Source: Microvirga terrae (GTDB lineage: Bacteria; Pseudomonadota; Alphaproteobacteria; Rhizobiales; Beijerinckiaceae). From it: DNA of 64,000 nt. Location of the stretch: contig NZ_CP102845.1 of assembly GCF_013307435.2 (NCBI RefSeq), positions 4,090,001-4,154,000 of the forward strand, read 5' to 3'. A program made the translations under genes and the position numbers. Each line of letters starts with the position of its first letter. Within the stretch, counting starts at the first letter, position 1. Shown here piece by piece: positions 9,254-18,408 of this stretch. The notes beneath the pieces are model-generated. The model was not told where the DNA came from. It worked only from the letters and a program-made list of their open reading frames with translations, and ran no database searches.

Positions 9254-9982
9254 ATGGCGAGCCCGATCGAACAATTCCAGATCAAGCCCATCATTCCGGT
9301 CATCAACTTCACCAATTCATCCCTGTTCATGATCGGCGCGGCCGCCGTGATCGTGGGCGGCCTGCTGTTTGCGACCCGCAAGCGCGCCGTCGTTCCAGGC
9401 CGCGCACAGTCGGTCGCCGAGGTCCTGCACGATTTCGTCGCGAACACGCTGGTCGATGCGACAGGCAAGGAGGGGATGAAGTTCTTCCCCCTCGTGTTCT
9501 CGCTGTTCATGTTCGTGCTGACGGCCAACCTGCTCGGCATGATCCCGGGCTTCTTCACGGTCACCAGCCACATCATCGTAACCTTCGCCCTGGCCTTGCT
9601 CGTCATCGGCACCGTGGTGATCTACGGCTTCATGAAGCACGGCACCCACTTCCTCGGCCTCTTCGTGCCGTCGGGCGTGCCGGCCTGGCTCCTGCCCTTC
9701 ATCGTGGTGATCGAGCTCATCTCGTTCCTCTCCCGGCCGATTTCGCTCAGCCTGCGTCTCTTCGCGAACATGCTCGCGGGACACATCGCGCTGAAGGTTT
9801 TCGCAGGCTTCGTGGTGGCGCTGCTCGGCGCCGGCGGTGCCCTGACGATCCTCGCTCCGCTGCCGCTCCTCATGGCGGTTGCCCTCATGGCGCTCGAGTT
9901 CCTCGTCGCCGCTCTGCAGGCCTACGTCTTCACGGTGTTGACCTGCATCTACCTCAACGACGCGCTGCACCCGGGCCACTAG
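9254..9982 (+). CDS. atpB: F0F1 ATP synthase subunit a
   Basis: 242-residue integral membrane subunit that forms the proton half-channels against the c-ring. Several hydrophobic helices are visible, with the family signature containing the essential arginine ([14 protein letters not shown], about residues 165-178) and a C-terminal helix ending [14 protein letters not shown]. The N-terminus [11 protein letters not shown] is characteristic of alphaproteobacterial subunit a. It lies 60 bases after atpI and 55 before atpE. Confidence 0.96.
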   Translation: MASPIEQFQIKPIIPVINFTNSSLFMIGAAAVIVGGLLFATRKRAVVPGRAQSVAEVLHDFVANTLVDATGKEGMKFFPLVFSLFMFVLTANLLGMIPGFFTVTSHIIVTFALALLVIGTVVIYGFMKHGTHFLGLFVPSGVPAWLLPFIVVIELISFLSRPISLSLRLFANMLAGHIALKVFAGFVVALLGAGGALTILAPLPLLMAVALMALEFLVAALQAYVFTVLTCIYLNDALHPGH

Positions 9983-10037
9983 GTCTGCGCCGAGTTACAC
10001 CTTCCCTCCCGATCACAGTATTCCCAAGGAGATCACA

Positions 10038-10262
10038 ATGGATCCGGTTGCTTTCAAGTTCCTCGGCGCGGGCCTCGCCTGCATCGGCATGGGCCTCGCC
10101 GCCATGGGCGTCGGCAACATCTTCGGCAACTTCCTGTCCGGCGCTCTGCGCAACCCGTCGGCCGCTGACGGCCAGTTCGCCCGCGCGTTCATCGGCGCGG
10201 CGCTCGCAGAAGGTCTCGGCATCTTCTGCCTCGTCGTCGCTCTCGTTCTGCTCTTCACCTAA
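10038..10262 (+). CDS. atpE: F0F1 ATP synthase subunit c
   Basis: 74-residue hairpin proteolipid that forms the rotor ring. The first helix has the glycine-rich repeat ([21 protein letters not shown]), the polar loop is RNPSA, and the second helix carries the proton-binding glutamate in [23 protein letters not shown] sits directly before the ATG, one of the better ribosome binding sites here, which fits the high copy number needed. Two stem-loops follow the gene (10284-10341). Confidence 0.97.
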   Translation: MDPVAFKFLGAGLACIGMGLAAMGVGNIFGNFLSGALRNPSAADGQFARAFIGAALAEGLGIFCLVVALVLLFT

Positions 10263-10283
10263 TCTCGAAACGGTGATCGGGAG

Positions 10284-10341
10284 GTCGAGGCGTGCGAACG
10301 CTTCGCCTCGACAGGAGTGACGGCGGATTGAACCGCCGTCA
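10284..10341 (+). promoter_or_regulatory. Two stem-loops between atpE and the b' gene
   Basis: The first hairpin pairs 10284-10292 with 10304-10312 (GTCGAGGCG/CGCCTCGAC). The second pairs 10318-10326 with 10333-10341 (TGACGGCGG/CCGCCGTCA), followed by TTCATGTTT. Both have 9-base perfect stems. Placed just after the c-subunit gene, they may protect its mRNA 3' end or partly end transcription, raising c over the other subunits. This role is inferred. Confidence 0.6.
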
Positions 10342-10381
10342 TTCATGTTTGTAGGATTCTTTATCCGTTAGGATCTGCTCC

Positions 10382-10930
10382 ATGGCTCAGGCTCAAACGA
10401 ACCACGCCACAACAGAGGCCCCCGGCGGCGCTCACGAGGACATCGGCTTTCCGCCCTTCGAGACGGAGACCTATGCCGGTCAGCTCCTGTGGCTCGCCAT
10501 CACCTTCGTGGTGCTCTACACCCTGCTCTCACGGCTGGTCCTCCCTCGCCTGGGCGGAATCATCGAGAACCGCCGCGCGATGATCGCCAACGATCTCGAC
10601 GACGCGGCCGCCATGAAATCCCGCGCGGAAGAAGCCGGCTCCGCCTACGAGAAGGCCCTCGCCGAAGCCAAGGGCCGGGCCCAGGCCCTCGCCCAGGAAA
10701 CCCGTTCCAAGCTCGCGGCCGAGAGCGATGCCAAGCGCAAGGCGCTCGAGGCCGATCTCAACCAGCGTCTGGCCGAGTCCGAGGCGACCATCTCGGCCAA
10801 GAAGGCGGAAGCCATGAGCCACGTGGACGCCATCGCCCGCGACACCGCCTCCGCCATCATCGAGCGCCTGACCGGCAAGGCTCCGGCCCCGCAGAAGGTC
10901 GAGGCCGCTCTCAACCAGATCAAGGCCTGA
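10382..10930 (+). CDS. atpF2: F0F1 ATP synthase subunit b'
   Basis: 182-residue peripheral-stalk subunit of the b/b' pair found in alphaproteobacteria and phototrophs. A hydrophilic N-terminus (about 35 residues) precedes one membrane anchor (LLWLAITFVVLYTLLSRLVLP), then a long Ala/Glu/Lys-rich coiled coil. The longer N-terminal extension and its position before atpF distinguish it from b. Fourteen bases separate it from the next gene. Confidence 0.93.
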   Translation: MAQAQTNHATTEAPGGAHEDIGFPPFETETYAGQLLWLAITFVVLYTLLSRLVLPRLGGIIENRRAMIANDLDDAAAMKSRAEEAGSAYEKALAEAKGRAQALAQETRSKLAAESDAKRKALEADLNQRLAESEATISAKKAEAMSHVDAIARDTASAIIERLTGKAPAPQKVEAALNQIKA

Positions 10931-10943
10931 TCGGGAGATCCGC

Positions 10944-11429
10944 ATGTTTCAAAGCGCTGAATTCTGGGTTGCGGTCGCCTTCGTCATCTTCTGGGGCATC
11001 CTGTTCTACAAGGGCGTTCCCGGGAATGTGCTGAACCAGCTCGATTCCCGCGGCAAGCGCATCGCCGGCGAACTGGCCGAGGCCAAGCGTCTGCGCCAGG
11101 ACGCCGAGCGGCTCCTGAAGGAGTACGAGTCCAAGCGCGCCGCCGCCGAGCGCGAGGCCGCCGACATCGTGTCCAGCGCCCGCGACGAGGCCGAGCGTCT
11201 CGCCCGCGAAGCCCAGGAGAAGATGGCCGACTTCGTGAAGCGCCGCACGGCCACCGCCGAGGCCAAGATCGCCCAGGCCGAGTCCCAGGCTTCCGCCGAG
11301 GTGCGCGCGGCCGCCGTGGACGCCGCCATCCGGGCGTCCGAGCGCGTCCTGCGCGACGAGATCACCGGAGCCACCGCGGCCTCGTTTGTCACGTCCAGCC
11401 TCGGCGACGTGCGCTCGAAGCTGCAGTAA
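10944..11429 (+). CDS. atpF: F0F1 ATP synthase subunit b
   Basis: 161-residue second stalk subunit. An N-terminal membrane helix (FWVAVAFVIFWGILFY) is followed by a continuous charged coiled coil to the end, which connects F0 to the delta subunit of F1. GGGAGATCCGC precedes the ATG. It is the last gene of the F0 operon; a terminator follows within 30 bases. The F1 genes are not in the window, as expected for alphaproteobacteria. Confidence 0.95.
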   Translation: MFQSAEFWVAVAFVIFWGILFYKGVPGNVLNQLDSRGKRIAGELAEAKRLRQDAERLLKEYESKRAAAEREAADIVSSARDEAERLAREAQEKMADFVKRRTATAEAKIAQAESQASAEVRAAAVDAAIRASERVLRDEITGATAASFVTSSLGDVRSKLQ

Positions 11430-11455
11430 GGCTTCCGTCCGGACCCAACCCATCG

Positions 11456-11482
11456 AAGGCCGCCCCTCGAGGCGGCCTTTTT
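11456..11482 (+). terminator. Rho-independent terminator of the F0 operon
   Basis: AAGGCCGCC, CCTCGA loop, GGCGGCCTT, then TTTTG. The stem is GC-rich with a run of T immediately after it, 27 bases past the atpF stop. It overlaps the leader of the following HAD gene. Confidence 0.85.
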
Positions 11483-11496
11483 GCTTGGAGAGCATC

Positions 11497-12147
11497 ATGC
11501 TGCTGATCTTCGACTGCGACGGTGTCCTGGTCGATTCGGAACCGTTGAGCTGCCGGATCGACGCCGAGATCCTGACGGAATGCGGCGTGCCCTACACGGC
11601 CGAGGACGTGGCCCGCGACTTCACCGGAGTGAGCATCAAGGACCAGATCGCGCGAATCGAATCGGAACGCGGCACCAGGCTCCCGGCCGACTTCACGGAG
11701 CGGCTCAACCGCACCCTGTTCCAGCGCTTCGAGACCGAGTTGAAGCCCATTCCGGGTGTGCGCGAGGCCATTTTGGCCCTGCCTTTCCGCCGCTGCGTCG
11801 CCTCCTCGTCCATCCCGGAGCGAATCGCTCTGTCGCTGCGCGTCACCGGCCTCGCGGACCTGTTCGACACCATCTTCAGCTCGACCCAGGTCGCGCGCGG
11901 AAAGCCGGCGCCGGACCTCTTCCTTCATGCGGCGAGGCAGATGAACGCCCGCCCCGAAGATTGCCTGGTCGTGGAGGATTCCATGGCGGGCGTTCAGGCG
12001 GCGATCGCCGCCGGCATGCGCGTCATCGGGTTTGCCGGCGGCGGCCATTGCGGACCGGACCACGCAGAAAATCTGCGGCGGGCGGGAGCCCCTATCGTGA
12101 TCAACCGGATGGCCGATCTGCCAGGGACTGTTCAAGAGCTGGCGTGA
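11497..12147 (+). CDS. HAD superfamily phosphatase (beta-phosphoglucomutase/Gph-like)
   Basis: 216-residue haloacid dehalogenase-fold hydrolase. Motif I is LIFDCDGVLVDSEP at residues 3-16 with the nucleophile aspartate. A helical cap follows, then motif II serine (CVASSSIPERI), motif III lysine (VARGKPAPDLF) and motif IV (CLVVEDSMAGVQAA). This order and GVLVDSEPL place it near 6-phosphogluconate and sugar phosphatases such as YieH. The ATG at 11497 starts right at the first strand; the open frame extends upstream through the terminator and atpF and is not used. The substrate is unknown. Confidence 0.9.
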   Translation: MLLIFDCDGVLVDSEPLSCRIDAEILTECGVPYTAEDVARDFTGVSIKDQIARIESERGTRLPADFTERLNRTLFQRFETELKPIPGVREAILALPFRRCVASSSIPERIALSLRVTGLADLFDTIFSSTQVARGKPAPDLFLHAARQMNARPEDCLVVEDSMAGVQAAIAAGMRVIGFAGGGHCGPDHAENLRRAGAPIVINRMADLPGTVQELA

Positions 12148-12180
12148 GCAGCCCGCGTCGCACGACCGACGGCCACTCGC

Positions 12181-14238
12181 TCAGTGCACGAACCCTTCAG
12201 GCGTCGGATTGCCCGAAATCTCCTGTCCGGCGGCCGAGAAGAGATCCGGGCGGACTTGACGGATCTTTTCTTCGAGCGGCACCGCAAGGGTTCGGGCATA
12301 CTCCATCGTGATATGATGCGAATCCCTCAAGACCAAGACGTTGCCGATCACCGGGAAGCAGTGCGTCTCATCGCAGAACCGGTCGGTGAGATCGATAAAG
12401 CTCACGTTTGCCGGCTTATCGGCGAGCCTCGCGACGGGATCCACTCGATCAAAGATTTCGGATCGCGGTCGGGCACATTTCAGGATCGCGGCCGCGTTCG
12501 CATCCACGCATTCGATATTGCTCCTAGAGAAGCGAGCATTGTCCCGGACGGCAATGATCGTAATGCCCACTTGCGCTAAGCGTTCCCAGTGCTTCTGGTA
12601 GCCGAGTGGCACCTCCTCCTTCCAGTCCTGTGCATTGGCTCCGATTTTGCGGGTCGACGTCATGAAGACTGCATCTGGATGGAGGCGGATCAGGTTGACA
12701 AGCGCGCTTTCGTTCCACTTTCGACAATGCGAAGCGCCCCTTCCAGCCATGAAGGGACAGGCGCTCTTCGTGATCGCCACGATGGTCCAGCTGTTCTTGG
12801 AGGCGATGTCCTCGAGAGCCGGCAGCCAGTGTTCGGAATGGGAGCCGCCGACCAGGGCGATCGTCTTGCGAGCGCCTTCCTGCACACCGTACCGGCACAG
12901 GGTGACCTCAGGATCCCTTTCGTTCTGCTGGCAGCGATTGGCATGCTTGTGCCTGACCCGCTTGGTATCCGGGTAAACCGGTACGCCCGGCTGCAGGAGC
13001 CTTGCCCGCGACACCGGGAGAGACCCTCCGGGATAATCCCTGCTTCGGCTCTCCATGGCCCGCTGCTGGCGAACCTCCGCGATCTCGTTGGAGACGAGCC
13101 AAATTCCTGCCGTCACGAGAACGGGCAGCGCCAGCGCGGCCCCCGCCGCATGGACATGCCAGCTCGCTTTCCGTCCGATCGAGGAACGCTGGATGGGCCG
13201 CTCCAGCCAGCGGGCCGTCGCATAGGCTCCGCACAGGGCAATCGCGATCACGGCCAGACCGCCCCAGAGGCCGAGCTGCTTCTGACGGCTCACGATCAGG
13301 ACGAAGATCAGCACAGGCCAATGCCAGAGATAGAACGAGAACGAGATTTCCCCTACGGCCACGAGCGGCCTCACGGCTAGGACCCGGGCGACGCCGAAGC
13401 GTGTCGTCTCGCCGCCCGACAGAAGGACGAATGCGGCTCCGAGGGTCGGCCACAGCGCCACGTATCCTGGATAATGGGCAGAGGCCGGGATGATGAAACC
13501 GCAACTCACCACGGCGGCCAGTCCAGTCCATCCGGCGACGTCCCGCAGCCGCCCGGGCAAACGCATGTGTGGAAGAGAAACCGCGAGCGCGCCCCCGAGG
13601 GCGAACTCCCAGACACGCGCGAGCGTATTGAAATAGGCCGGGGATGGATGAAGGCGCGTCTGCACGACCGAATAGGCAAGGGAGCCCGCGAACACGAGGG
13701 CCAGGGCCGCAGGATAGGCATAGGCCCCTGCGCGCAGCTTCTTCGCGGCACGGGGAACTGCGAGCATCAGGAACGGCCAGACCGCATAGAACTGCACCTG
13801 CACCGACAGGGCCCAGAACTGCTGGACCGGGCTCGGTGCCTCCTCTCGGGCGAGATAATCGACCGAGTTCATCATGAGCTTGACGTTCTCGAGATGAAAG
13901 GCGCTGTAGAAAATCTCGATAAGAAAGCCCTGCTGGCGGGACCGGGGCATCCACAGCACGGCCGCGGCCAGCGTCAGAGCCAGAATGACGTAGGTCATCG
14001 GAGCGATGCGTTTCGCGAGTCGCGCCCAGAAGGCAATGATACGAATCGTGCCTGTCTTCTGAACCTCCCTGTAGAGCGAACCGGTGATGAGAAAGCCCGA
14101 GATCACGAAAAAGACGTCGACCCCTCCGGACACGCGCCCTCCCCAGATATGGAAGATTGCAACGAGCAAAGCGCCGATCGTGCGGATGCCCTGAATCTCC
14201 GGGCGATAACTCGCGGAAGCCTTCCTGGAATCTATCAT
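12181..14238 (-). CDS. Acyltransferase 3 with C-terminal SGNH domain (OafA-like)
   Basis: 685-residue membrane enzyme expected to O-acetylate a surface polysaccharide or lipopolysaccharide. The N-terminal acyltransferase-3 domain has about ten transmembrane helices (residues about 10-380), beginning YRPEIQGIRTIGALLVAIFH with its conserved histidine, then GGVDVFFVISGFLI. The periplasmic C-terminal domain has SGNH hydrolase blocks: ALVGGSHSEHW and a late aspartate/histidine pair in LRDSHHITMEY. The ATG at 14238 begins just before the first helix; a longer start 14 codons upstream is less likely. It is monocistronic and convergent with the HAD gene. Confidence 0.88.
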   Translation of the reverse strand: MIDSRKASASYRPEIQGIRTIGALLVAIFHIWGGRVSGGVDVFFVISGFLITGSLYREVQKTGTIRIIAFWARLAKRIAPMTYVILALTLAAAVLWMPRSRQQGFLIEIFYSAFHLENVKLMMNSVDYLAREEAPSPVQQFWALSVQVQFYAVWPFLMLAVPRAAKKLRAGAYAYPAALALVFAGSLAYSVVQTRLHPSPAYFNTLARVWEFALGGALAVSLPHMRLPGRLRDVAGWTGLAAVVSCGFIIPASAHYPGYVALWPTLGAAFVLLSGGETTRFGVARVLAVRPLVAVGEISFSFYLWHWPVLIFVLIVSRQKQLGLWGGLAVIAIALCGAYATARWLERPIQRSSIGRKASWHVHAAGAALALPVLVTAGIWLVSNEIAEVRQQRAMESRSRDYPGGSLPVSRARLLQPGVPVYPDTKRVRHKHANRCQQNERDPEVTLCRYGVQEGARKTIALVGGSHSEHWLPALEDIASKNSWTIVAITKSACPFMAGRGASHCRKWNESALVNLIRLHPDAVFMTSTRKIGANAQDWKEEVPLGYQKHWERLAQVGITIIAVRDNARFSRSNIECVDANAAAILKCARPRSEIFDRVDPVARLADKPANVSFIDLTDRFCDETHCFPVIGNVLVLRDSHHITMEYARTLAVPLEEKIRQVRPDLFSAAGQEISGNPTPEGFVH

Positions 14239-14460
14239 CGTGTCTGTCTTTGCCAGCCACGATGCCGGGCACCGTCTCACGAACTGCTACGCTCGATCGC
14301 GCAGGGGAGTTCCGGTCCCATGCGCCTGCCCGGCACCATTCACACTGCCGTTACGTTACAGCATCCATAGAGGAAACCGGGCTCTTTGCCTCCTCTCTGA
14401 ACGGGGAGGCTGGCGGGTTTCTGAAACCGGGACGTGGATGGCAGCAGACCCGAAAACGAC

Positions 14461-14484
14461 AATGCCGCCCGAGCGGGCGGCATT
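14461..14484 (-). terminator. Terminator of the glycine cleavage operon
   Basis: Read on the minus strand: AATGCCGCCC, CTC-type loop, GGGCGGCATT, followed by GTCGTTTTCG. The stem is at least nine GC-rich pairs and lies 27 bases beyond the gcvPB stop. Confidence 0.75.
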
Positions 14485-14511
14485 ATCCTGAACCAGGATG
14501 GAGGGTGGGTC

Positions 14512-16158
14512 TTACTCCGCCGCTTCCGCCACCGGGACCGGCGGCGTCCACTTGAGAACCGGGCTGCGCGCCGCGCGGGTCTCGTCGAGGCGCCGGCGCG
14601 GGGCGTGGTAGGGAGCCCCGGTGAAGCGCTCCGTATCGCCGTTCTTCGCCGCCATGGCGAGGTCGCGCAGGGTCGCGATGAACAGGTCGAGGGACGACTT
14701 CGATTCGGATTCCGTCGGCTCGATCAGCATGGCGCCGTGCACCACCAGCGGGAAGTACATGGTCATCGGGTGATAGCCCTCGTCGATCATGGCCTTGGCC
14801 ACGTCGAGGGTGGTCACGCCCGTATCCTTGAGCCATGAATCGTCGAACAGCACCTCGTGCATGCACGGCTTGTCGCCGAAGGGCAGCGACAGCAGATCCG
14901 ACAGGCCCGCCCGGATGTAGTTGGCGTTGAGCACCGCATCCTCGGAGGCCTGCTTCATGCCGTCGGCGCCGTGCGAGAGCATGTAGGACAGAGCCCGCAC
15001 ATACATGCCCATCTGGCCGTGGAACGCCGTCATGCGGCCGAAGGGCTTTTCAGCCGCATCGGATTCCTGCTCCACCAGCTCGAATCCGCCCTTGCCGGCC
15101 CGCACGAACGGGACCGGCGCGAACGGCGCGAGACGCTCGGAGAGCACCACGGGACCGGAGCCCGGACCGCCGCCGCCGTGGGGCGTCGAGAAGGTCTTGT
15201 GCAGGTTGATGTGCATGGCGTCGACGCCGAGATCGCCCGGCTTCGCCTTGCCCACGATGGCGTTGAAGTTCGCGCCGTCGCAGTAGAAATAGGCGCCGGC
15301 GTCGTGGATCGCCTTGGCGATCTCCACCACCTGGGGTTCGAAGAGGCCGCAGGTATTGGGGTTCGTGAGCATGATCGCCGCGACGTCGGGGCCGAGCCGC
15401 TCCTTCACGTCCTCAACGTGCACCCAGCCGTCCTCGCGCGCCGGCACCGGCTTCACCTTGAAGCCGATGAGGGCGGCGGTCGCCGGGTTCGTGCCGTGCG
15501 CCGAATCAGGCACGAGCACCACGTTGCGGGTCCCGCCCTCGCCCTTGGCCTCGATGGCCGCCTTGATCGCCATCATGCCGCAGAGCTCGCCATGGGCGCC
15601 GGCCTTCGGCGACAGGGCCACGGCGGTCATGTTGGTGAGCGTGATCAGGTAGCGCCCGAGCTCGCTCATGAGCTCCAGCGCGCCCTGGACGGTGGAGACC
15701 GGCTGCAGCGGATGCACGTCGGAGAAGCCCGGCAGGCGGGCCATGCGCTCGTTGAGGCGCGCATTGTGCTTCATGGTGCAGGAGCCGAGCGGGAACAGGC
15801 CCGTGTCGATGCCGTAGTTCTGCTGGCTGAGGCGCACGTAATGGCGCATGGTCTCGGGCTCTGAGAGGCCCGGCAGACCGATGGGCTCCCGGCGCTCTAG
15901 GCCACCAAGGCGCGGCGCGAAATCCTCCGGCTCGTCGAGATCCACGCCGGTCGTGTCGGTGCGGCCGACCTCGAAGAGCAGCGGTTCGATCTGCGCCAGC
16001 GCCTTGTTGCCGGTGAAGGTCGGGTGAGACCCGCCGGCGGAGCCGGAAACAGGGCTGGCATCGCCCTGCAGGCGCGCCGCCTGATCGCCCATGCCGGCGG
16101 CGGGATCCGCCACGCCATGGGCCTGAGGTGCGGTGGGACGTCCCTGGCGGTTCAACAT
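14512..16158 (-). CDS. gcvPB: Glycine dehydrogenase (decarboxylating) subunit 2
   Basis: Half of the split P-protein. It decarboxylates glycine with PLP and passes the aminomethyl group to GcvH. 548 residues. The PLP lysine lies in HINLHKTFSTPHGGGG (about residue 321), and FPLGSCTMKHN is the family N-terminal block. It begins MLNRQGRP, as usual for this subunit, then carries about 30 extra residues (rich in Gly, Ala and Ser) before TFTGNKAL. The ATG overlaps the gcvPA stop (TGATG); a GTG one codon upstream is also possible. It is the last gene of the operon. Confidence 0.95.
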   Translation of the reverse strand: MLNRQGRPTAPQAHGVADPAAGMGDQAARLQGDASPVSGSAGGSHPTFTGNKALAQIEPLLFEVGRTDTTGVDLDEPEDFAPRLGGLERREPIGLPGLSEPETMRHYVRLSQQNYGIDTGLFPLGSCTMKHNARLNERMARLPGFSDVHPLQPVSTVQGALELMSELGRYLITLTNMTAVALSPKAGAHGELCGMMAIKAAIEAKGEGGTRNVVLVPDSAHGTNPATAALIGFKVKPVPAREDGWVHVEDVKERLGPDVAAIMLTNPNTCGLFEPQVVEIAKAIHDAGAYFYCDGANFNAIVGKAKPGDLGVDAMHINLHKTFSTPHGGGGPGSGPVVLSERLAPFAPVPFVRAGKGGFELVEQESDAAEKPFGRMTAFHGQMGMYVRALSYMLSHGADGMKQASEDAVLNANYIRAGLSDLLSLPFGDKPCMHEVLFDDSWLKDTGVTTLDVAKAMIDEGYHPMTMYFPLVVHGAMLIEPTESESKSSLDLFIATLRDLAMAAKNGDTERFTGAPYHAPRRRLDETRAARSPVLKWTPPVPVAEAAE

Positions 16159-17498
16159 CACAGAACCTCCTTCAAGGCAGCCACAAAGGCCGCGCGGTCA
16201 TCATCAGTGTTCACTTCGGTGGAAGCCACGAGCAAAAGGTTGTCGAGGCCGGCGCCCGGCATGAGTCGCGACACGGGCACGCCCGCGAGCACGCCCTTGT
16301 CGGCGAGACGCTCCACGACGTCGGCGGCGGGCTTCGCGAGCTTCACGGTGAATTCGTTGAAGAACGTCCGGTTGAGAACCTCGACACCCTTCACCTGGCC
16401 GAGCAGGTCCGCCAGCTTCACCGCGTTGGCATGGTTGATGCGCGCCAGACGCGTCAGCCCCGCCTCGCCGAGCAGCGTCATGTGGATGGTGAAGGCGAGC
16501 GAGCACAGCCCCGAATTAGTGCAGATGTTCGACGTCGCCTTGTCGCGGCGGATATGCTGCTCGCGTGTCGAGAGCGTGAGCACGAAGCCGCGGTTGCCAT
16601 CCGCGTCGACCGTCTCGCCGCACAGGCGGCCCGGCATCTGGCGGATGTATTTGGACTGGGTGGCGAAGAGGCCCACGTAGGGCCCGCCGAAGTTCAGCGC
16701 GTTGCCGATCGACTGGCCCTCGCCCACCACGATGTCGGCCCCCATGCTGCCCGGCGACTTCAGGAGGCCGAGCGACACGACCTCCGTGAACACGGCGATC
16801 AGCAGCGCGCCGTGCTGGTGCGCCTTGTCAGCGATGGGCTTCAGGTCGCGCATGTTGCCGAACACGTCGGGCGTCTGCACGACCACGCAGGAGGTCTTGT
16901 CATCGATCTGCGAGAGGATGTCCTCGGTGCCGGCCACGTCCGGCGACAGAATGACGGTTTCGTCGCTTGCCATGTCGGACAGCGTCTTCACCACGTCGGC
17001 ATAGTGCGGATGCAGGCCGCCGGAGAGAACCGCCTTGCGGCGCTTGGTGACCCGGTGCGCCATGAGCACCGCCTCGCCCGTGCCGGTCGAGCCGTCATAC
17101 ATGGAGGCATTCGCCACATCCATGCCGGTGAGTGCCGCCACCTGGGTCTGGAACTCGAACAGGTATTGCAGCGTGCCCTGCGCGATCTCGGGCTGATACG
17201 GCGTGTAGCTCGTCAGGAACTCGGAACGCTGGATCAGATGATCGACGGTTGCCGGAACATGGTGCTTGTAGGCGCCCGCGCCGACGAAGAACGGCACCGA
17301 GGACGCCGGGACGTTCTTGGCGGACATGCGGGAGAGGATCCGCTCCACGTCGAGCTCACCCTTGCGGCGCGGCAGGTCGACCGGCTCTGTCAGGAGCAGG
17401 TTCCTCGGCACGTCGGCGAACAATTCATCGACGTGGCTGACGCCGATCCGGGCGAGCATCTCGCCGCGGTCGGTGTCGGACAAAGGCAAATAGCGCAT
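16158..17498 (-). CDS. gcvPA: Glycine dehydrogenase (decarboxylating) subunit 1
   Basis: 446-residue partner of GcvPB in the heterotetrameric P-protein. It has the PLP-transferase fold without the cofactor lysine. The N-terminus [16 protein letters not shown] matches the family, as do [20 protein letters not shown] and the C-terminal [13 protein letters not shown]. The ATG at 17498 is preferred over an upstream in-frame start at 17546 because the family starts at MRYLPL. Nineteen bases separate it from the OsmC-like gene, and it shares a base with gcvPB. Confidence 0.95.
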   Translation of the reverse strand: MRYLPLSDTDRGEMLARIGVSHVDELFADVPRNLLLTEPVDLPRRKGELDVERILSRMSAKNVPASSVPFFVGAGAYKHHVPATVDHLIQRSEFLTSYTPYQPEIAQGTLQYLFEFQTQVAALTGMDVANASMYDGSTGTGEAVLMAHRVTKRRKAVLSGGLHPHYADVVKTLSDMASDETVILSPDVAGTEDILSQIDDKTSCVVVQTPDVFGNMRDLKPIADKAHQHGALLIAVFTEVVSLGLLKSPGSMGADIVVGEGQSIGNALNFGGPYVGLFATQSKYIRQMPGRLCGETVDADGNRGFVLTLSTREQHIRRDKATSNICTNSGLCSLAFTIHMTLLGEAGLTRLARINHANAVKLADLLGQVKGVEVLNRTFFNEFTVKLAKPAADVVERLADKGVLAGVPVSRLMPGAGLDNLLLVASTEVNTDDDRAAFVAALKEVL

Positions 17499-17517
17499 CG
17501 GCAAAAAACCTTGAGAG

Positions 17518-17994
17518 TTAGTGCGAGGGAATGCCCGCCACGACAATCTCCGTGAGGACGGAATTGGCGATGAAGCATTCCTTGTGGGCGAGGTGATGCA
17601 TGTCGGCGAGCTGCTCCGGCGTCGGCTGCTTGTCGCCCGAGAATTCGATCCGCGGATCCAGGGTGATCCTGGACACGAAGAGCTTGCCGTTCTCGTTCTT
17701 GGTCATGATCCCGAGCGCTTCGTCCTCATAGAGGTCGACGACGAAACGCTTCTTGGCGGCGATCGACAGGAACGTCAGCATGTGGCAGCTGGAAACCGCC
17801 GCCACGAAGGCTTCCTCCGGGTCGACGGCGTCTTCCCGCGACAGGGGCAGCGGCACGACGGACGGCGATGCGGAGCCCGGCACCTCGACGCCGCCATCGA
17901 AGCGCCAGACGTGGCCACGGCTGTAGCGGTTGTCGGAGAAAACCTCGTCCGCTGCCCGCCTCCAGCGGATCGTCGCCTTGTAATCGTGCGCCAT
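17518..17994 (-). CDS. OsmC-family peroxide-related protein inside the gcv operon
   Basis: 158 residues with the OsmC/Ohr fold. Two cysteines characteristic of the family are visible: one in [13 protein letters not shown] (middle helix) and one in [11 protein letters not shown] near the C-terminus. Such pairs reduce organic hydroperoxides in OsmC and Ohr. [18 protein letters not shown] is typical of the YhfA/OsmC subgroup. It sits between gcvH (15 bases) and gcvPA (19 bases) in the same direction, so it should be co-transcribed and glycine-responsive. Why a thiol peroxidase-like protein belongs with glycine cleavage is unclear; protection of the lipoyl cofactor is one guess. Confidence 0.88.
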   Translation of the reverse strand: MAHDYKATIRWRRAADEVFSDNRYSRGHVWRFDGGVEVPGSASPSVVPLPLSREDAVDPEEAFVAAVSSCHMLTFLSIAAKKRFVVDLYEDEALGIMTKNENGKLFVSRITLDPRIEFSGDKQPTPEQLADMHHLAHKECFIANSVLTEIVVAGIPSH

Positions 17995-18009
17995 GGCCGC
18001 GTTCTCGTT

Positions 18010-18384
18010 CTAGGAGATCGACTTCACGAATTCCTGGTACTGCTCCTCGGTCATCAGGCCGTCGAGCTCGCCCGGGTCCGTGAGGCGGATCTTCATGAAC
18101 CAGCCGCGGCCGGCCGGATCCTCGTTCACCGTGCCCGGGGAAGCTTCCAGATCGCTGTTGACCTCGACCACCTCGCCGGAGACCGGCGCGTAGACTTCGC
18201 TCGCCGCCTTCACGCTCTCGACGACGGCAGCCTCGTCGCCCTTCGACAGGGTTTTGCCGACGCTCGGAAGCTCCACGAAAACTACGTCGCCGAGCTGGCC
18301 CTGAGCGTAGTCGGAGATACCCACGGTGCCGGCGTCGCCCTCGACGCGGATGTATTCGTGATCCTTGGTGTAGCGCGTGGTCAT
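18010..18384 (-). CDS. gcvH: Glycine cleavage system H protein
   Basis: 124-residue lipoyl carrier that shuttles the methylamine group between P, T and L proteins. The lipoylated lysine is K59 in [20 protein letters not shown], the family signature. The length and the acidic C-terminus are normal. It lies 24 bases downstream of gcvT and 15 upstream of the OsmC-like gene. Confidence 0.97.
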   Translation of the reverse strand: MTTRYTKDHEYIRVEGDAGTVGISDYAQGQLGDVVFVELPSVGKTLSKGDEAAVVESVKAASEVYAPVSGEVVEVNSDLEASPGTVNEDPAGRGWFMKIRLTDPGELDGLMTEEQYQEFVKSIS

Positions 18385-18408
18385 GATGGAATCCCTCTTC
18401 TTGAAATG

